Shown piece by piece: positions 1 through 14,640 of a DNA stretch of 64,000 bases. Numbering within the stretch: the first letter of the stretch is position 1; each line of letters starts with the position of its first letter. A program made the position numbers and the translations under genes. Origin of the DNA: Zopfochytrium polystomum (lineage: Eukaryota; Chytridiomycota; Chytridiomycetes; Chytridiales; Chytridiaceae); contig JAIVFJ010000058.1 of assembly GCA_025765615.1 (NCBI GenBank), forward strand, positions 186,001-250,000. The letters are read 5' to 3'. The notes under the pieces are model-generated. The model did no database searches and was not told the origin of the DNA. It saw only the letters and a list, made by a program, of their open reading frames with translations.

Positions 1-292
1 GCTGGCCTGAGGAGCTGTGTGTCCATCGGTCGTCATCGGTCCGTTCTTCGCCCGTGGGGTGTGCCTTTGTCGTATTTGCCTTTTCTTGTCACAGGCAGCA
101 TCTGCCAAAACCCGCTTTGCAAAATACAATCCCATCCCGAGCTTTGACTCTCGTTTATGTTGGTTCTCGGAGCTGACCCGCAATGATTTCCGTAGAAAGA
201 GTTTGCAAAAGGCCGCTCGTGGGGTGGATAGTGCGATCCTTGAGTGCCTGTGCTGTTCGGTGGCGAAGCCATCGTGAAAAGTGAGAACAGTA
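1..292. other. Window edge, no gene assigned
   Basis: Short open frames exist on both strands but none shows a recognisable domain, good splice sites or continuity with a neighbour. It is probably the upstream region of the phosphatase that follows, or the end of a gene lying outside the window. Confidence 0.4.
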
Positions 293-1291
293 ATGGGAGA
301 CAACCAGTGCGATGGTGAGCTGCCCACCGTCCTCTGGATTGTTCGGCACGGCCAACGGTAGCACCACCTCAAACTGTCGCTCTTTGACCGATTACTCCCA
401 TCCAGCATCGACCACGTATCGCCAACCTGGATCAAAACTGCCCGCGACCGCTACGACCCGCCGCTATCCCCGCTCGGCCGCCGCCAGGCCGCGTTGACGG
501 GCGATCTCATCGCCGCAGCCACAACAGCCGCCACTTCCGGCATCATCGTCATCTACACCTCGCCGTTCACCCGCTGCGTCCAGACGGCTCGCGCCATCGC
601 CGAAGCCTGCGCGGGAAAAGCTGGGCCGCGGCGCGCGAGCCGCCAGCATCGGCAGCAGCGGCAGCCGCCACCGGCCGTCCACGTCGACGTCGAACTCCGC
701 GAGCACATACCGGACCTGGACCTCGCGGCGCCGTACTACGGGCCAGATCCCGCTGTGGCGGAGGCGGCGGCGGCCGAGGACGGGCGGTGGTGGATGTGGT
801 GGCGGCCGTGGCGGAGGGAGGAGGCGGCGGCGGGGCCAGGCGGCAGCGGCAGCGGCGACGCGCACGCTGACGGTGGGCTGCTGCGGGCGTGGCGCGGGGA
901 GACGGAGGAGGCTGCGGGCGCGAGGTTCGTGCGCACGGCGCGGCGCATCGCAGGCGAGCGAGGCGGAGAAGGCGGTGGCGGCGGCGGAGTCGACGGAGGC
1001 GCGGGGACGGCGGGAGAGGGAGAGGGAGAGGCGGAGCAGGAGGGGGCAAAAGTGCCGCGGCCGTGTGCGATTGTGATTGTTACGCACGAGGTTGGGGTTG
1101 CCGCGATCCTGCGGGGGTTGGCACCTGACGCGGCGGCGGCGCATGCGGCGCGCTTACGGGACGGCGGCGTGCGGTGCTGCAGCGTGACCAAGCTGGTGCG
1201 CGGCGGCGCAGGTCAGGCCGGCAATGCAGCGGCGGCGGCGGCGTGGAGGGCAGAGATGGTGGTATTCGATGGGCACCTTGGGTTGAGGTGA
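293..1291 (+). CDS. Histidine phosphatase (phosphoglycerate mutase-like) superfamily protein
   Basis: Two exons, 293-357 and 406-1291, joined across a 48-nt GT-AG intron, give about 316 residues. The first exon ends in the catalytic signature IVRHGQR, whose His is the residue phosphorylated in this superfamily. Exon 2 continues with a helix ending in YTSPFTRCVQTA, the usual Ser/Thr-Pro-x-x-Arg substrate-arginine region, and near the C terminus carries VIVTHEVGVAAILRG, which supplies the second catalytic His. The middle (roughly residues 95-230) is a long insert very rich in Ala, Gly, Glu and Arg and encoded by extremely GC-rich DNA, so the catalytic core is interrupted by a low-complexity loop. 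The substrate cannot be told from sequence; fungal relatives include generic phosphatases and UBASH3-type proteins. The start is the ATG just before the catalytic motif, with no better upstream ATG. Confidence 0.85.
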
Positions 1292-1442
1292 GCGAGCGAA
1301 GCAAAGTAGGCACGAGCTCGTGTGGCGTTGTCGGTCAAAAGAAAAAAGAAAAAATAGATCCATTTGCACCACCCACCCTCGTCGCCGCCGCCACCACCCC
1401 CTTAAGCGCCCATCCATCCATTCATCCATCGCCGCCAGCAAA

Positions 1443-2637
1443 ATGACTTCGCCCTCCGCCTACTCGGTCTCCCTCACGGCCACGGTCAGCGCCTCTTCTT
1501 ACTGGGACGAGGGCCCGTGCGCCAACGAGGTCTGCAGCCCCGTCCAGGTCATCGATGCGCAGACCGTCACCGGCATCAACTCGGGTGCTGGCACCCGCTG
1601 GGCCTCCAAGCCCGACTACGTCAACAGCACCGGTTCCTGCAACCCCCAGTGGTAAGAGTCATCTTCTGCTCCAACCAGCGAGTCGGCGAAATGCCCTAGC
1701 AAACCTCCCTCACTCTCGTCCATTTAGGATCAACTTCGTCTTCGGAACGACTTCCTCGCCGATTGTCCTCGACTATGTGAGACCTTTCCCTCCCAACTCC
1801 GATTGCTCCCTTCCTTGTCACCTGACCCCCTCAACCCAAAAGGCCAACGTGCAATACGGCGACACCTCGGACACCTTTGATGGCGGCGTCCTCCTCGGCG
1901 CCCGCCGCTGCCCAAACGTGTCCGTCGCATACAGCCCCATCGCCGACGTCACCTTCTACCCGCTGACCTCGCCCGACGACTTTTCCTGCATGATTGGATC
2001 GACCGCGGACAATGGCGTGTCGGAGCGCCTCGACACGCTGACGTTCGCGAACACGAGCAAGTACAATGCAAACGTGAAGCAGATGCGCTTCTCGTGGTCC
2101 AATCTCGTGCCCAGGGGCAGCTTTGGGACAAGGACGTGCCAGATGGATGTCAGCGAGGTAAAAGGCGCCACACACGTACAACACACACACCACGCCGGTT
2201 TTTTTTTCTTTTGGAGAATGTTCCGTGCGGTCCCTAAATTTAGAAGCCAAGGGAGAGAGTGACGGAAATGGGATGACGCCTCTTCCGCCACACTACCATG
2301 CAATTCTAGCGCCAGCCGCTTATTGCTTCTCCCTCTTTCACAGATTTTCATCGCCCGTTTCAACAGTAACGGGTTGTCGTCAACGTCCTCGTCTTCGTCT
2401 TCGTCGCAGACCGCCGCAGCAACCAACGGCGGATCCGCCTCTGGCACCGATGCGACGGTTTCCACGACGTCCTCGTCGTCCCTCTCCGGCGTGGCGGTCG
2501 CATTCATTGTCATTGCCGCCATCGTTGGCGCGTGCGTCGGCGCCGTCCTGTTCATCAGGTACAGGAACATTGAAAAGAGGAGGAAGCGCGCGGCCGAATT
2601 GAGGGCGCTCCGTTCCGGATTCGAACCGATGCAGTGA
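1443..2637 (+). CDS. Single-pass membrane protein with Cys-containing ectodomain
   Basis: Four exons (1443-1651, 1728-1776, 1843-2157, 2344-2637) with clean GT-AG borders give about 288 residues. Residues 1-190 have several Cys and N-glycosylation-type Asn-x-Ser/Thr sites. A Ser/Thr/Ala-rich linker follows, then one hydrophobic segment (VAVAFIVIAAIVGACVGAVL, near residues 240-262) and a basic cytoplasmic tail beginning RYRNIEKRRKR. This is the layout of a type I surface protein, but no N-terminal signal peptide is visible from the ATG used, so an upstream signal exon may be missing or export may be unconventional. I do not recognise a family. It lies 150 bp after the phosphatase on the same strand. 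Confidence 0.7.
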
Positions 2638-3065
2638 TTAATTCTGTTGTTGCGACCGAGGTTTTTTTTCTTTTTTTTCCCTTCTTTTTCTCTGGCCCGG
2701 CGGTTTTGCATCTGACGGGTTTGTGGAAGTAACTCTTTCCCTTTTCTTGTTGTGTTTATTCACTGCACCGTTCGCATTTTCCCATTCCTTTGGTTCTGGT
2801 TCATTCCTTTAATTAAGCCAACCATCTGTTAAGCGCAGCTGCTGTTTCTGTTCTCCAGTACTCCATGCGTCTTTCTATCAGTTGAACAGTTATGTGTTTC
2901 TCCGCCCGTCCACTCTCTTCCCGACTCCCCTCACTTCACCACGTGTAATTGAGTCCTCAGCTTTCCCTTCTGAACAAAGTAACGAATCATCCACGCCAAT
3001 TCATTGCGAAAACGAAAAAACGAAAACTACTCTGCTGACATCAAATACTTATTAGAAGTGCTAAA
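2638..3065. other. Convergent intergenic region
   Basis: About 430 bp between the 3' ends of the membrane-protein gene and RVB2. It is T-rich just after 2650, as expected for 3' UTRs. I see no gene. Confidence 0.6.
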
Positions 3066-5355
<2,290 letters not shown>

Positions 5356-5749
5356 CGTAGTTCTTTCTTCTTTTTTCTTTCTTTATTTCTCGTTTTTGGA
5401 ATTTTGCATATCGCTTGGTCGCATTTTACAACTCCGCTTACTTATTCGGACGGCCATTGCATTTGCGAGCCTTGGGGCGTGATGTAGGTCTTTGGGGGCG
5501 ACACAGGGCAGGTAGTATGCATCCGCTACTGATCGGACGCAGCTAGAACAGCGCTGTCTTGACTTCTATTGTTTTGTTGGATTAAGAATTCGGCTTGAGA
5601 TATTGCAAATTGAGTTACCGATGTGGAAGACTTTGACTGGCTTCCTTGTCGGCTCAATACTCTTAACGCCCACCCTCGCTCCCGAACAGAATGCTGAGAG
5701 AAAACAAATGAATCAGAAATCTTAGGCCTTAGATTCCAACCCTCTCACC
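5356..5749. other. Divergent promoter region
   Basis: About 390 bp between the start of RVB2 (minus) and an uncharacterised plus-strand gene. It is T-rich at 5365-5400 and must hold both promoters. No individual site can be named with confidence. Confidence 0.5.
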
Positions 5750-6535
5750 ATGCAATTCCACATGCGCAGCCGAGAGTCATCCCGAGAACATTCCCATTGG
5801 GAGCGGAACAACAATTTTGCACTTATTGCACACAAAACGCCAGCCGGAGACGACTTCGTCGCCCACCTCCGCAAGCACCTCGCCCAGTTTCCCTTGTCCC
5901 CGTCCGACGGCGCCAACCAGCTGCCCCTCGACGCCTACCACACCACCTTCGTCTTCGTCGCCCATCTCCAACCAGGCCTGAACCACCCGCCGAACCCGAC
6001 AACCCCGGTGCTGCGCGTCTTCGCCTCCTTGGCGCCGACAACGACGGCGACCATGGCGAAGAGGAGCCATTCGCGCCGTGCCCGCCGTTCCCTTTACAGT
6101 CCTACGGTATCCACGAGGACGTGTTCGCCGACCACGTGAACTCCACCTGGTCCGCTGCCAAGCGCGCCGCCCGAAAGTTCCTCGTAGGCCCGAAGCCTAC
6201 CTCGGACGGCGCCTGGCCGTTCGGTGAGGCCGCGTTCGCGTCGGCGTTTGGGCCGGAAGGCGACACCCGCCGCGCGGCGTGGATGGCGCTCTCGCGGAAG
6301 TTGCCGCTTGCGGCGATGGATCCCATCCCGGGAGACCTTTTGAGGTGTGTGTCTAGTAGACAGCGTCCTCCACCTACCCACCCAGACGCCGACAGATCTC
6401 CGAGATATTCTCGATCGTATGTTAAAAGACAACATATTTGATTACCTCAAGTTCAAAGGCGCAGACCGCGCGCTGGTCAGACTGATCGAGTTCTCGGCTG
6501 GACGCGGCCAGAATGTGGTTTTCGGGAGTGGCTGA
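5750..6535 (+). CDS. Uncharacterised protein, gene model uncertain
   Basis: Three blocks look coding. Block 1 begins at the ATG at 5750 and includes a segment with HLRKHLAQF. Block 2, in another frame, includes SYGIHEDVFADHVNSTW and AARKFLVGPKP. Block 3, from about 6400 to the stop at 6533-6535, includes RDILDRMLKDNIFDYLKFKG. A GT-AG intron of 56 nt (about 6008-6063) would join blocks 1 and 2 in phase. A second intron of about 50 nt, starting in the gtgtgtgt run near 6345 and ending at the cag before 6401, would join blocks 2 and 3. The predicted protein is about 220 residues, Pro-rich in the middle. I recognise no family and cannot exclude a frameshift instead of the first intron. Confidence 0.45.
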
Positions 6536-7486
6536 CGCATGCGTGATATTACAAGGGCGGGAAAATTGATGAAGCCCCGGACGATTCCAAGTATGAGTTT
6601 ATTTTATCATTCATTCCCTGTAGCTGGTTGCGATGGTTCTACAAATGGGATTCAGAGGACTTAATGGTGTCTACTTTTTCGTTTCTCCAATAAAAGGAGC
6701 ATGAGCCTTTTTTGTTTGAGGAACTGGCACTCGAAAAGTATGGAAAAGATAGCCAGGGTATAAACTTCCGGTCTCTCATCGCAGAAGGCCGTTACACTGG
6801 TGTGCAGGATGCAATCCTGAGTTTCCGGAGACAGAATTTTCTGTAGAGCCGGGAACAGAATATTCGCGAAAATTTTCGTGTTAGTCGATGAGTTGCGAAT
6901 GGATATCCGGAGCAGCGCGAGTCAGCGTCGTAAAAGTTGCCATGCTGTTCACGAAAGCGACTCGTTTGTATCACCTCGTGCTGCACTGTCTAGTGTCTAT
7001 TCTTTATTTTTTCTTCTCTTCCTTCTCGTCCACGTCCTCGTCCTCCTCCTCTTCCTCATCCTTCCTCTTCCGCTTTCTTCCTCTTCTCCTTCTTCATTCT
7101 CTTCTTTTTCCTCTTCGCGTTCTTCCACATTACTTCCCATCCTCATCGATGCTTGGAATCATTATTTCGAAGGCCTGTTTGATGTCAGGAGGCGATTGCG
7201 CGAGAACCCTACCGAAGCCTGTTGGTGTGTGTGTTTTTGCAGGAATTCTTTGTCCCCTAGTCTGACCTCCCTCCTCCTCACCCAGTCTCCTCCATTCGCT
7301 GCCACACACAGCTATTAATCGACCCATCCATGCCGAGTAATGAAGCGCCGATCGATAAAACTCCCGCCCTCGTTTCAACAAAATTACGCCCAAACTTCCG
7401 CATTACGGTCGCGGACCAAGTAAGGGCAAGGGCACAAACAAAAGGGTTTGAAGGAAAACTGAGAAAGTCTCAAAACCGACAATCAA
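6536..7486. other. Intergenic region between convergent genes
   Basis: Nearly 1 kb without a supported gene. It contains a pyrimidine-rich tract at about 7005-7135 (TTC/TCC repeats) that produces spurious Ser/Phe/Leu-rich frames. It must hold the 3' UTRs of the flanking genes. Confidence 0.6.
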
Positions 7487-10400
7487 TTAGAGTCCGGACG
7501 ACTCGACCAGCTTTGCAAACAACGACCCCGGGTCCTCCCTCAACCTAGCCGGCGTGTCAAACTCCGCCACGCGCCCGGCGTCCATGACGAGCACGCGGTC
7601 AGAGTCCAGGATGGTCCGGATGCGGTGCGCGACGGTCAGCACCGTCGCCGCCTTGAACTCTCTGCGGATCGTGGCCTGCAGCAGCGCGTCGGTCTGCAGG
7701 TCGATGCCGGCCGTCGCCTCGTCGAGCACCAGCACCGCGCTCTTGCGGAGGATCGCGCGTGCGAGGCAGAGCAGCTGCCGCTCGCCGACGCTGAGGTTAT
7801 CGCCGCCCGACTGCACCAGGGCGTCGAGGCCGCCACCGCCGCCGCCCGGGGTGGAGCCTTCTGTCTCGGTACTGTCGGTGGTGGCGGCGGCGCCGAGCTC
7901 GATAACCTTTTCCTTGAGGTGCGATTTTTCGAGGGCCGCCCACAGCTCGGCGTCTGTGCAGCGGCCGGTGGGGTCCAGGTTCTCCCGGACCGTGCTTGCA
8001 AAGAGGATGGGGTCCTGCGGGATGATAGTCATGCGGCTGCGCAGGTCCGCGAGGCCGACGGTGGCAATATCGACTCCGTCCACGGTGATGCTGCCGGCGG
8101 CGGCCTCGACGATGCGGAAGAGCGCAACGGACAGGCTGCTCTTGCCCGCGCCGGTTCGCCCTACGATACCAACCTTTTCGCCTGGTTTTACGGAGATGTT
8201 GAGATTTTTCAGGACCAGGGGCGTGTTTGGGCGGTATCGGAGGCTATAGTCGGTGAATGTAACGGCGCCGCGTTCGGGCCACGATTCAGGAAGAGAGAGC
8301 GCCGTCGTATTTTCTGGCGCTTCAGACTCGAGGTTGGAGTATTCGACAAGGCGTTCGATAGAGGTTGAAGAGTTTTCGATCTTGTCCACGTCATTTGGTT
8401 AGCATGGTGACTTAAACGAAAGTGAACATGAAAGCTGCAGCTGGTCTACTCACATCTCCGTAAACTCGCATAATTGTGTAAAGGTAGTTTACAATCTGGA
8501 AAGCGTAGCTCAACGACAGCCCAGCCATTCCTGGGGTGAGATTCCGTCTTTCCACAACCGCAAATACTGCTGCCCCGGCTGCGATCACTGCTCCGAGCGT
8601 TTCGATTCGCACCTGGAGCCACTTGTTGGACGCTATCATTGAGCACAATCCACTTTGGTTGAGGTCCTGGAGGTCGCTAAACTTGTCGAAGTAAACATGC
8701 TGCTTTCCAAAAGAGCGAATCACCGCGGCGCCAGAGATCGTCGTTCCCGCCAGTGAGTAAATGGGCGAATTAGCCACAGAGTTGAGGCGCTTCATTTCGC
8801 GAGACGTTTTGAGGTAGTAATTCTGCAACAAGTAGAATGTAATCCCGACAGGGACGACCAGCACGAGGAAGAGGGGTGTCACGCTACAGATAACGCCCAG
8901 CGTGGCAAGAGCTGAGCCAAGGTTCGTAAAGAACTGAACGAACGAGCCGACAACCATTTCGTCAACCGTCCTTATATCTTGGGCGAACCGATTGGTGATT
9001 CTGCATCATGATTCGATTTCGATGGAAAGTCAGCGGTGTCATGGAGACTGCAAACCACAAACTTACCGCCCTACAGGCGTCACATCGAACCAGGCCATCG
9101 GAGCGCGCATTACGCTCTTCAACATTGACTTATGCATCTTGCGCGCAGCGTTCATTCCGGTCACTGTATACATGGTCATATTAGTAGCGTACGCCAAGAT
9201 GCTCGTCGCCACGATGAGGGCCGCGTAAATGCCCAGGTAGAAAACAGTCGAATGAGGCCCAGAGTCTTTGCCCGCAATTTCAGTCGTCCAATGCTCGAGC
9301 CACACAGTCGATCCCACTTTTGCGACTTGCATCGCCACAAGAAGCAGGAGGTTGAAAATGACCCACCCGACGCCAGCAGCGTTGATGTAAGCACCGTAGA
9401 CGTTTCGCGAGACTCGGCCGCGCGATATTTTTTCATTTTGAATGAGCTTGCCATCGCCCTTGACGTTGCTTTTCTCGTCCTTTTTGTCGTCCTTGGCGCC
9501 GTTCAGGGAGTCACCGTCTTCGGTAGTGGCATCCTCCGAATCGGACTCCTTCTTTGTCTCGGGCTGGTCGGCATTATTCGCTTCGTCGACATCTGCCAAA
9601 GAGGACTCAATGGCCGTGGCGCCATCGCCACCGGTAACAGCTTGCTCGTCCCCTTTCGCAACACTTTCAACAACTCCGCGAAGCAACCCACAGTCCTTTT
9701 GCATCAGGTCTTCAAAGGTGCCTTGCTCCGCAATAGTGTTGGAGTCGAGGACGATAACCTTGTCGCACTGGTGCAAATGATTGATTCCGTGAGTCACGAG
9801 GATGCGAGTCTTGGATTTGAGGAGTCCATTGGGGCCAATAAGTCGCTGGAAGATATGATTGTCTACGTGCGCGTCAACCGCAGACAACGGGTCATCCTAG
9901 ATCACGTTTTCGATGCCATGTAAATTGACGTGAAAAGGGAACCTAGACAGACACTTACAAAAATCAAAATATCAGCATTGCTGTAAGCCGCACGAGCGAG
10001 TTGAATTCGTTGCTTCTGCCCTAAATATGCACGCTATTGTGAGTTTTTGCACAAAGCAGTCAGTAAGCGAGTCTCACCGCCAGAAAGATTTATGCCCCGT
10101 TCTCCAATTTCGGTCTGATCTCCAGCGTCCATGGCAGCAAGGTCGCGTGTAAGTGAGCAAGCCTCAATGACAGCTAAGTTCAGGATGAAAAAAGAACCGA
10201 CGCCGATTAGTATGAGACTGATGCCAACGTACGGAGTGTTCATTGGCCCCTCACCATTGTATCTTGTGGCATCATACTCGGATCCAAACAAGATGCTGTC
10301 TCTGACGGTCAGGTTCTCGATCCATGCTTGTTGACTGACATAAGCCACCGATCCGGCCATTCTCACAGAGCCACTCTTCTTGTACATGTCTCCCAGAAGA

Positions 10401-13217
10401 GCGGAAATGAGCGAAGACTTGCCTTGACCGACCCTTCCGAGAATAGCAGTGAGGCTGCCGCGAGAAACGGACTGAACATAACCGGCTGGTCAGTCAGAGG
10501 AAACGGAGCCACAAAGACACAAACCGCCTCACCAGTTGCACATCCTTCAGGACAGGTTCTCCATTCGCTTCCCAGGCAAAGGAAGCGTTTGAAATTTCGA
10601 CAGCCGGATCGGCTTCGCCGTCAGCGCTTCGCTGGACCGCATCGGCTTCAAGCTCCTCCAGAATCAGAAACTGCATATTAAAATTCGGGAGTGTCTTAGC
10701 ACTTATAAGGCAGGCGACTTGTACTTACATTGCGAAGCCTCGTGAACGAAGTCTTCGCCGACGCTGCTGACGTAAACAGAAAACCAATCATGTCCATTGG
10801 CGCTGCGAAAGGTAAAAACTCAGGAAAACTGTCAAGGAGCGGATCCAAATGCCTCACATGCTAGGAGAGAAAACAAGTTGAAAGAAACGAAAATTTTGTT
10901 CGCGGTCAAAGTCTGTCCGTCGTTTCTGTGGATGATGGAGAACGCTACAAAGCTCATCAAGGCCACGAGTAAAGGCGTCAAAGCGCCAAGAACGTCGTCC
11001 AGGGCTTTAACAAATCCCATCGATTTTAGCGCTCTCACTTCTGTTCCGCGGGTAGCTGTGATTCTGTCTCGGAATAAAATATCCCAAGAGTAGTACTTCA
11101 GGAGCTGGGGAATGTGATGAATCAATTTTCTCGTTGGATGGGCGAAGGACATTCGTACCCTGATGCTGTTGAGGGTCTCGTCGATCAGCTTTACGCGAGC
11201 GTCCGTGGCAGTCAGATGCCGTTTTTGGAGCCTTCCAGTTGCTTTGCCGATGAGACCCTGCAGGCTGAAAGGGAAGGTTACCCTCGAGCAGAACGAAACA
11301 TGTGGCATCCAATGTGTCGGAGCAAGCGGATGGAGCACGAAAAACCTACGGCATAGTCAAGAGAATAATGGCGATCCCGACAAGGCAGGCAGGGCCGATT
11401 TGCTGCCAGAGCAAGTACATTGTGAGAGCAATAGAGATTGGTGCTGCATTTTAAGGGGTTTCGCAGGAAGAGTTGTCAGCCAAACATTTGAGATTGTCAA
11501 ATCGCACCGGTGAAGGGGTATGTCAAGGATTGAAACATCCATGTCAATCGCACGCAATCGGACGCGCTGCAGAAGTAGCCGACTTTAAGCATCAAACCCA
11601 GTCGATGTGTGAGTTGAAAATCCACTCACATCAGGTTCGTGATTGCACCGTTGGAGGTTGTCTGCCGCGCGCCATTTGACAGGCGCAGTGCCTTTTGAAA
11701 AACTGCAACGCTCAACCCCGAACGAACCTGAATTCAATTGAGCGAAACGGATTGCATCGCAAGTTCGACACAACCGTACCTGATACCCGACTGCCATATT
11801 GTTCACCCAGACCTGAACACTAATCACCAGAGCCACGAAAGACGCGATAAAAACCACGACTGCCAGCAGGTATCCGATGCCGTCCGGCCGGTCTCCGTCG
11901 TTGACAAATGAGATGAGCTGATCGAGGACAAGCGGTTGCACGAACGACAACAGGGTTGCAATTACGGCCTGCACGATGGACATGACCATCAGAGGGGAAT
12001 ACACGGTGAAGATTGTGCGGTAGAGGCTTGGGTTGTCCGGGCGCGCTTTTAGCTCGGCTCGCCACCGAGTGATGAACCTGTCGTGAACGTATGTCGCAGA
12101 TTGGCTTTTCGACGGTAGCCTGGAGATGCCCACTATTTAGTTTTGAAATGGTAGCTAGTGCAGAGTTGCCAACCAGAGGTCACTCATTTCCAACGGTCTC
12201 TTTGCGCCGGTCATCATGATGCCCTGGGAAGCGAATCAGAGACTCCACCGTTTTCCGCAATGCGCGCACCTGCATGTACCAGTACGTAATCCGAGGGAAA
12301 ACATTGACGTTCCCACCAAATGGGTAAGCCCTCTGCGGATTACCTTCATCGTTCACGGCTCTGGTCACATTCTCCAAAATGAATGTGAAGATAGTTATGA
12401 CAAAGTGAATGATCAGTAGTGCGAAGGCTGCTGGTTTGCCGTCGGAGTATTCCTAGTATTTCAAGCATTTCAGTCAGTTTGGAAGTCTGGACAGTGATCA
12501 CACTCACATCAAGCACAAAAGAGCGGATTTGAATGGCAAGCACAATGGCGCTAATTAACCAATAGAGGAGCAGGCCGGTTGAAGCGCGTAGGAGACGAGT
12601 ATGCTCGAAAGTGAGTAGCCAGGCGGCGGCGAGAGACGCAGCAACATGAAAGGCCGCGGAGACGACGTTGGCAATCGAAAGAGAAGCAACAACTGCAAGG
12701 TACGCTATCGAGAGGACGGCGTTGGTGGCCGCAAGGGCCTGCCGAGTGGCTTTAGTTCTGCTTTTCGCGAAGTACTCAAAAAAGAAACAACTGTCGTCTT
12801 GACAAACCTACCCTGTTAAGATGTATGTGCCACTTGTATTTTTGGCCATGCGGCGCTCGGCGGTGGAGGTAGTGCAAGCGAAAGAGAGCAAACAAGAGGA
12901 GGACGGCGTCAGGCACCAGCGAGAGAACGCTTCCAGCGATAAAGGAACGCAGGCATGGAATTTTGTCAGGTGGGCAAGACAAGGAGAGGAGCGCTAGGCA
13001 AACTGCAAAAGAGGCGACGGGGCGAACACGTTACATACATGAGCTCGAAGCAGAGCGAAAAGTCGAACGATGATGCGGCTGGGCTGGTCGCGTTGGCCGA
13101 AGCGGCGGCGTCGGCGTCGTAAGTTTCGACTACACGGCGCCAGACGCCAGGCCACGGCACACCATCGTCGCCCCCACTGGCCACGAACAAGTCCGAAGGG
13201 CAGAAGAGGCGCGGCAT
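7487..13217 (-). CDS. Full-length ABC transporter, ABCC/MRP (YCF1-like) subfamily
   Basis: A multi-exon minus-strand gene encoding a full ABC exporter. From the N terminus: an extra membrane domain (TMD0) beginning at the ATG at 13215-13217 with SFDFSLCFELMY; a linker and TMD1 around 12.1-10.8 kb; NBD1 with Walker A GRVGQGKSS, QAWIENLTVRDSILFG, the signature LSGGQ split by an intron near 10.05 kb, and Walker B ending DDPLSAVDAH; an acidic/Lys-rich linker (about 9.4-9.65 kb); TMD2; and NBD2 with GRTGAGKSS, the ABCC-type signature LSVGERQLLCLARA and VLDEATAGID, stopping at 7487. NBD1 has Asp where catalytic Glu is usual while NBD2 keeps Glu, which is typical ABCC asymmetry. A Gly/Thr-rich insert sits before the NBD2 signature. 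Relatives pump glutathione conjugates into the vacuole or out of the cell; the actual substrate is unknown. Confidence 0.93.
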
Positions 13218-13693
13218 TCACCAACACAGTATAATACGAGGATGAAGATGATTAGAAGAAAAAGGTTGGAGTGCCAGGGAGGCCGAGGGAGTTGTTTGTT
13301 GGCGGGTGGTGACGAGATTGGAGGCAATTGGTGACAAGGGCTATCCCGATCGTGCACCATGCACCAGAGGCGCAGACAGACAGGCACAGGCAGGCAGGAA
13401 ACCCTGAAACCCCGATTCGGCTCGCCCCACGAAAGAGAGGGATCCGCAGCAGCCGGCTCCGAAAACCTTGGCAATGACCTTCGTCCTTGGAAACAGGCAG
13501 AGAGCGCTTCCACGTTCCACTGGATGCGGTGCGAACCTGGGTGCGAACTACGCTTCTCTCGTGAGTCTGTCTCAAACCCCTTCAGAGGCGACCACTGCGT
13601 GCATTTCTTGCTGCAGTAAATTAACCGAAGGTTCTCGCCATTCAGCAAGGAGGTGATATAATAAGTTCGATCCATTCCACGTTACACACCAAT

Positions 13694-14640
13694 CTACTTA
13701 CGCGATTCCTTATTTTCTGAGCAGAAGCTCGATGCGCTACATCGAATTACAGCGCAACTGCGACGTCGCGGCAGTATCAACATAACTTGAACAGTGGAAC
13801 AAGATTCGGCAGCTCGCAGGATGAACAGGTGTGACACATGCATGAATAGTGTCAACAGCGGGTGAAGGACTGGCAAGAATAGGGCTACTGCTACAATAGT
13901 GTGCCGAACAAATCAACACAATAACTTGCGCCGCACCAGGGTCAAAATAATGGAGGCGAATCCTCCAGCAAATGCTGAGACCAGAACAACGCGGCTTCAA
14001 AACTCTAGGCAGAAAGAGTAATGGTCCGCAAAGTGACTTGAGGGGCAGCTGGAGACTTGCAGTCTGCAAAATTCTCCGCTGTTCAAATATTGTCGATAAT
14101 GCAGCGATGGTTCCAAGGGCGATGGTCAAGTTTGAGGAATAACCCAAAACTACCTGGTTGAACAAGATTGGCGTTCACGAAGCAACGGCAAAGAAGCAGG
14201 TCGGCTTGGCGACTCCCGAAACTACTTTAGAACCGCATATTCAGCAGGATAATCACTTGAATCCATTTGATGCTGATAAGAGGAGCATAAGCAAGCGACT
14301 CTGGGTCTCGTAGTTGTAACTTTTTGGCCAACTTGACCGAAAACTTATGCACTTATCCAACTGTAGCAAGAACTGCCTCTACTGACAAGCTTGGACAAAT
14401 GATTGCCAGTGCAGTGGCGAAACACGAAGGAAAAGTATCAGACTTCTGGATGGATCCAACTCCAGGGTCAAAAAGATGTGGCTTTCATCGACTAAGGCTC
14501 CGCATTTTTGAGTATCAGAAGGCGAATAAGGCAAGGAATGGTGCACAAGAGAAGGTTGCTTCACTTCCGGATGATTTTTCAAAGTAAAGCTTGAGTTCGA
14601 ATCGAGTCCGCCCTGAGAGCGATCAAATGTATCATCAGCA
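13694..14640 (-). other. Possible decayed or heavily interrupted gene
   Basis: Minus-strand segments that look protein-like lie close together in different frames: one including KLAKKLQLRDPESLAYAPL (near 14300), one including GYSSNLTIALGTIAALSTIF (near 14120), and one hydrophobic segment with LHPLLTLFMHVSHLFILRAA (near 13830). Together they suggest a membrane protein. I could not join them with convincing introns, and stop codons interrupt every frame. It may be a pseudogene, a gene with several indels, or chance. I recognise no family. Confidence 0.2.

Noticed and set aside
464..1144. Minus-strand frames of 150-226 codons rich in Arg and Pro
   Set aside because: They mirror the Ala/Gly/Glu-rich part of the histidine phosphatase on the plus strand and have no domain.
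14590..14615. gagttcgaatcga resembling a tRNA T-loop
   Set aside because: No acceptor stem, anticodon arm or A box could be placed around it.
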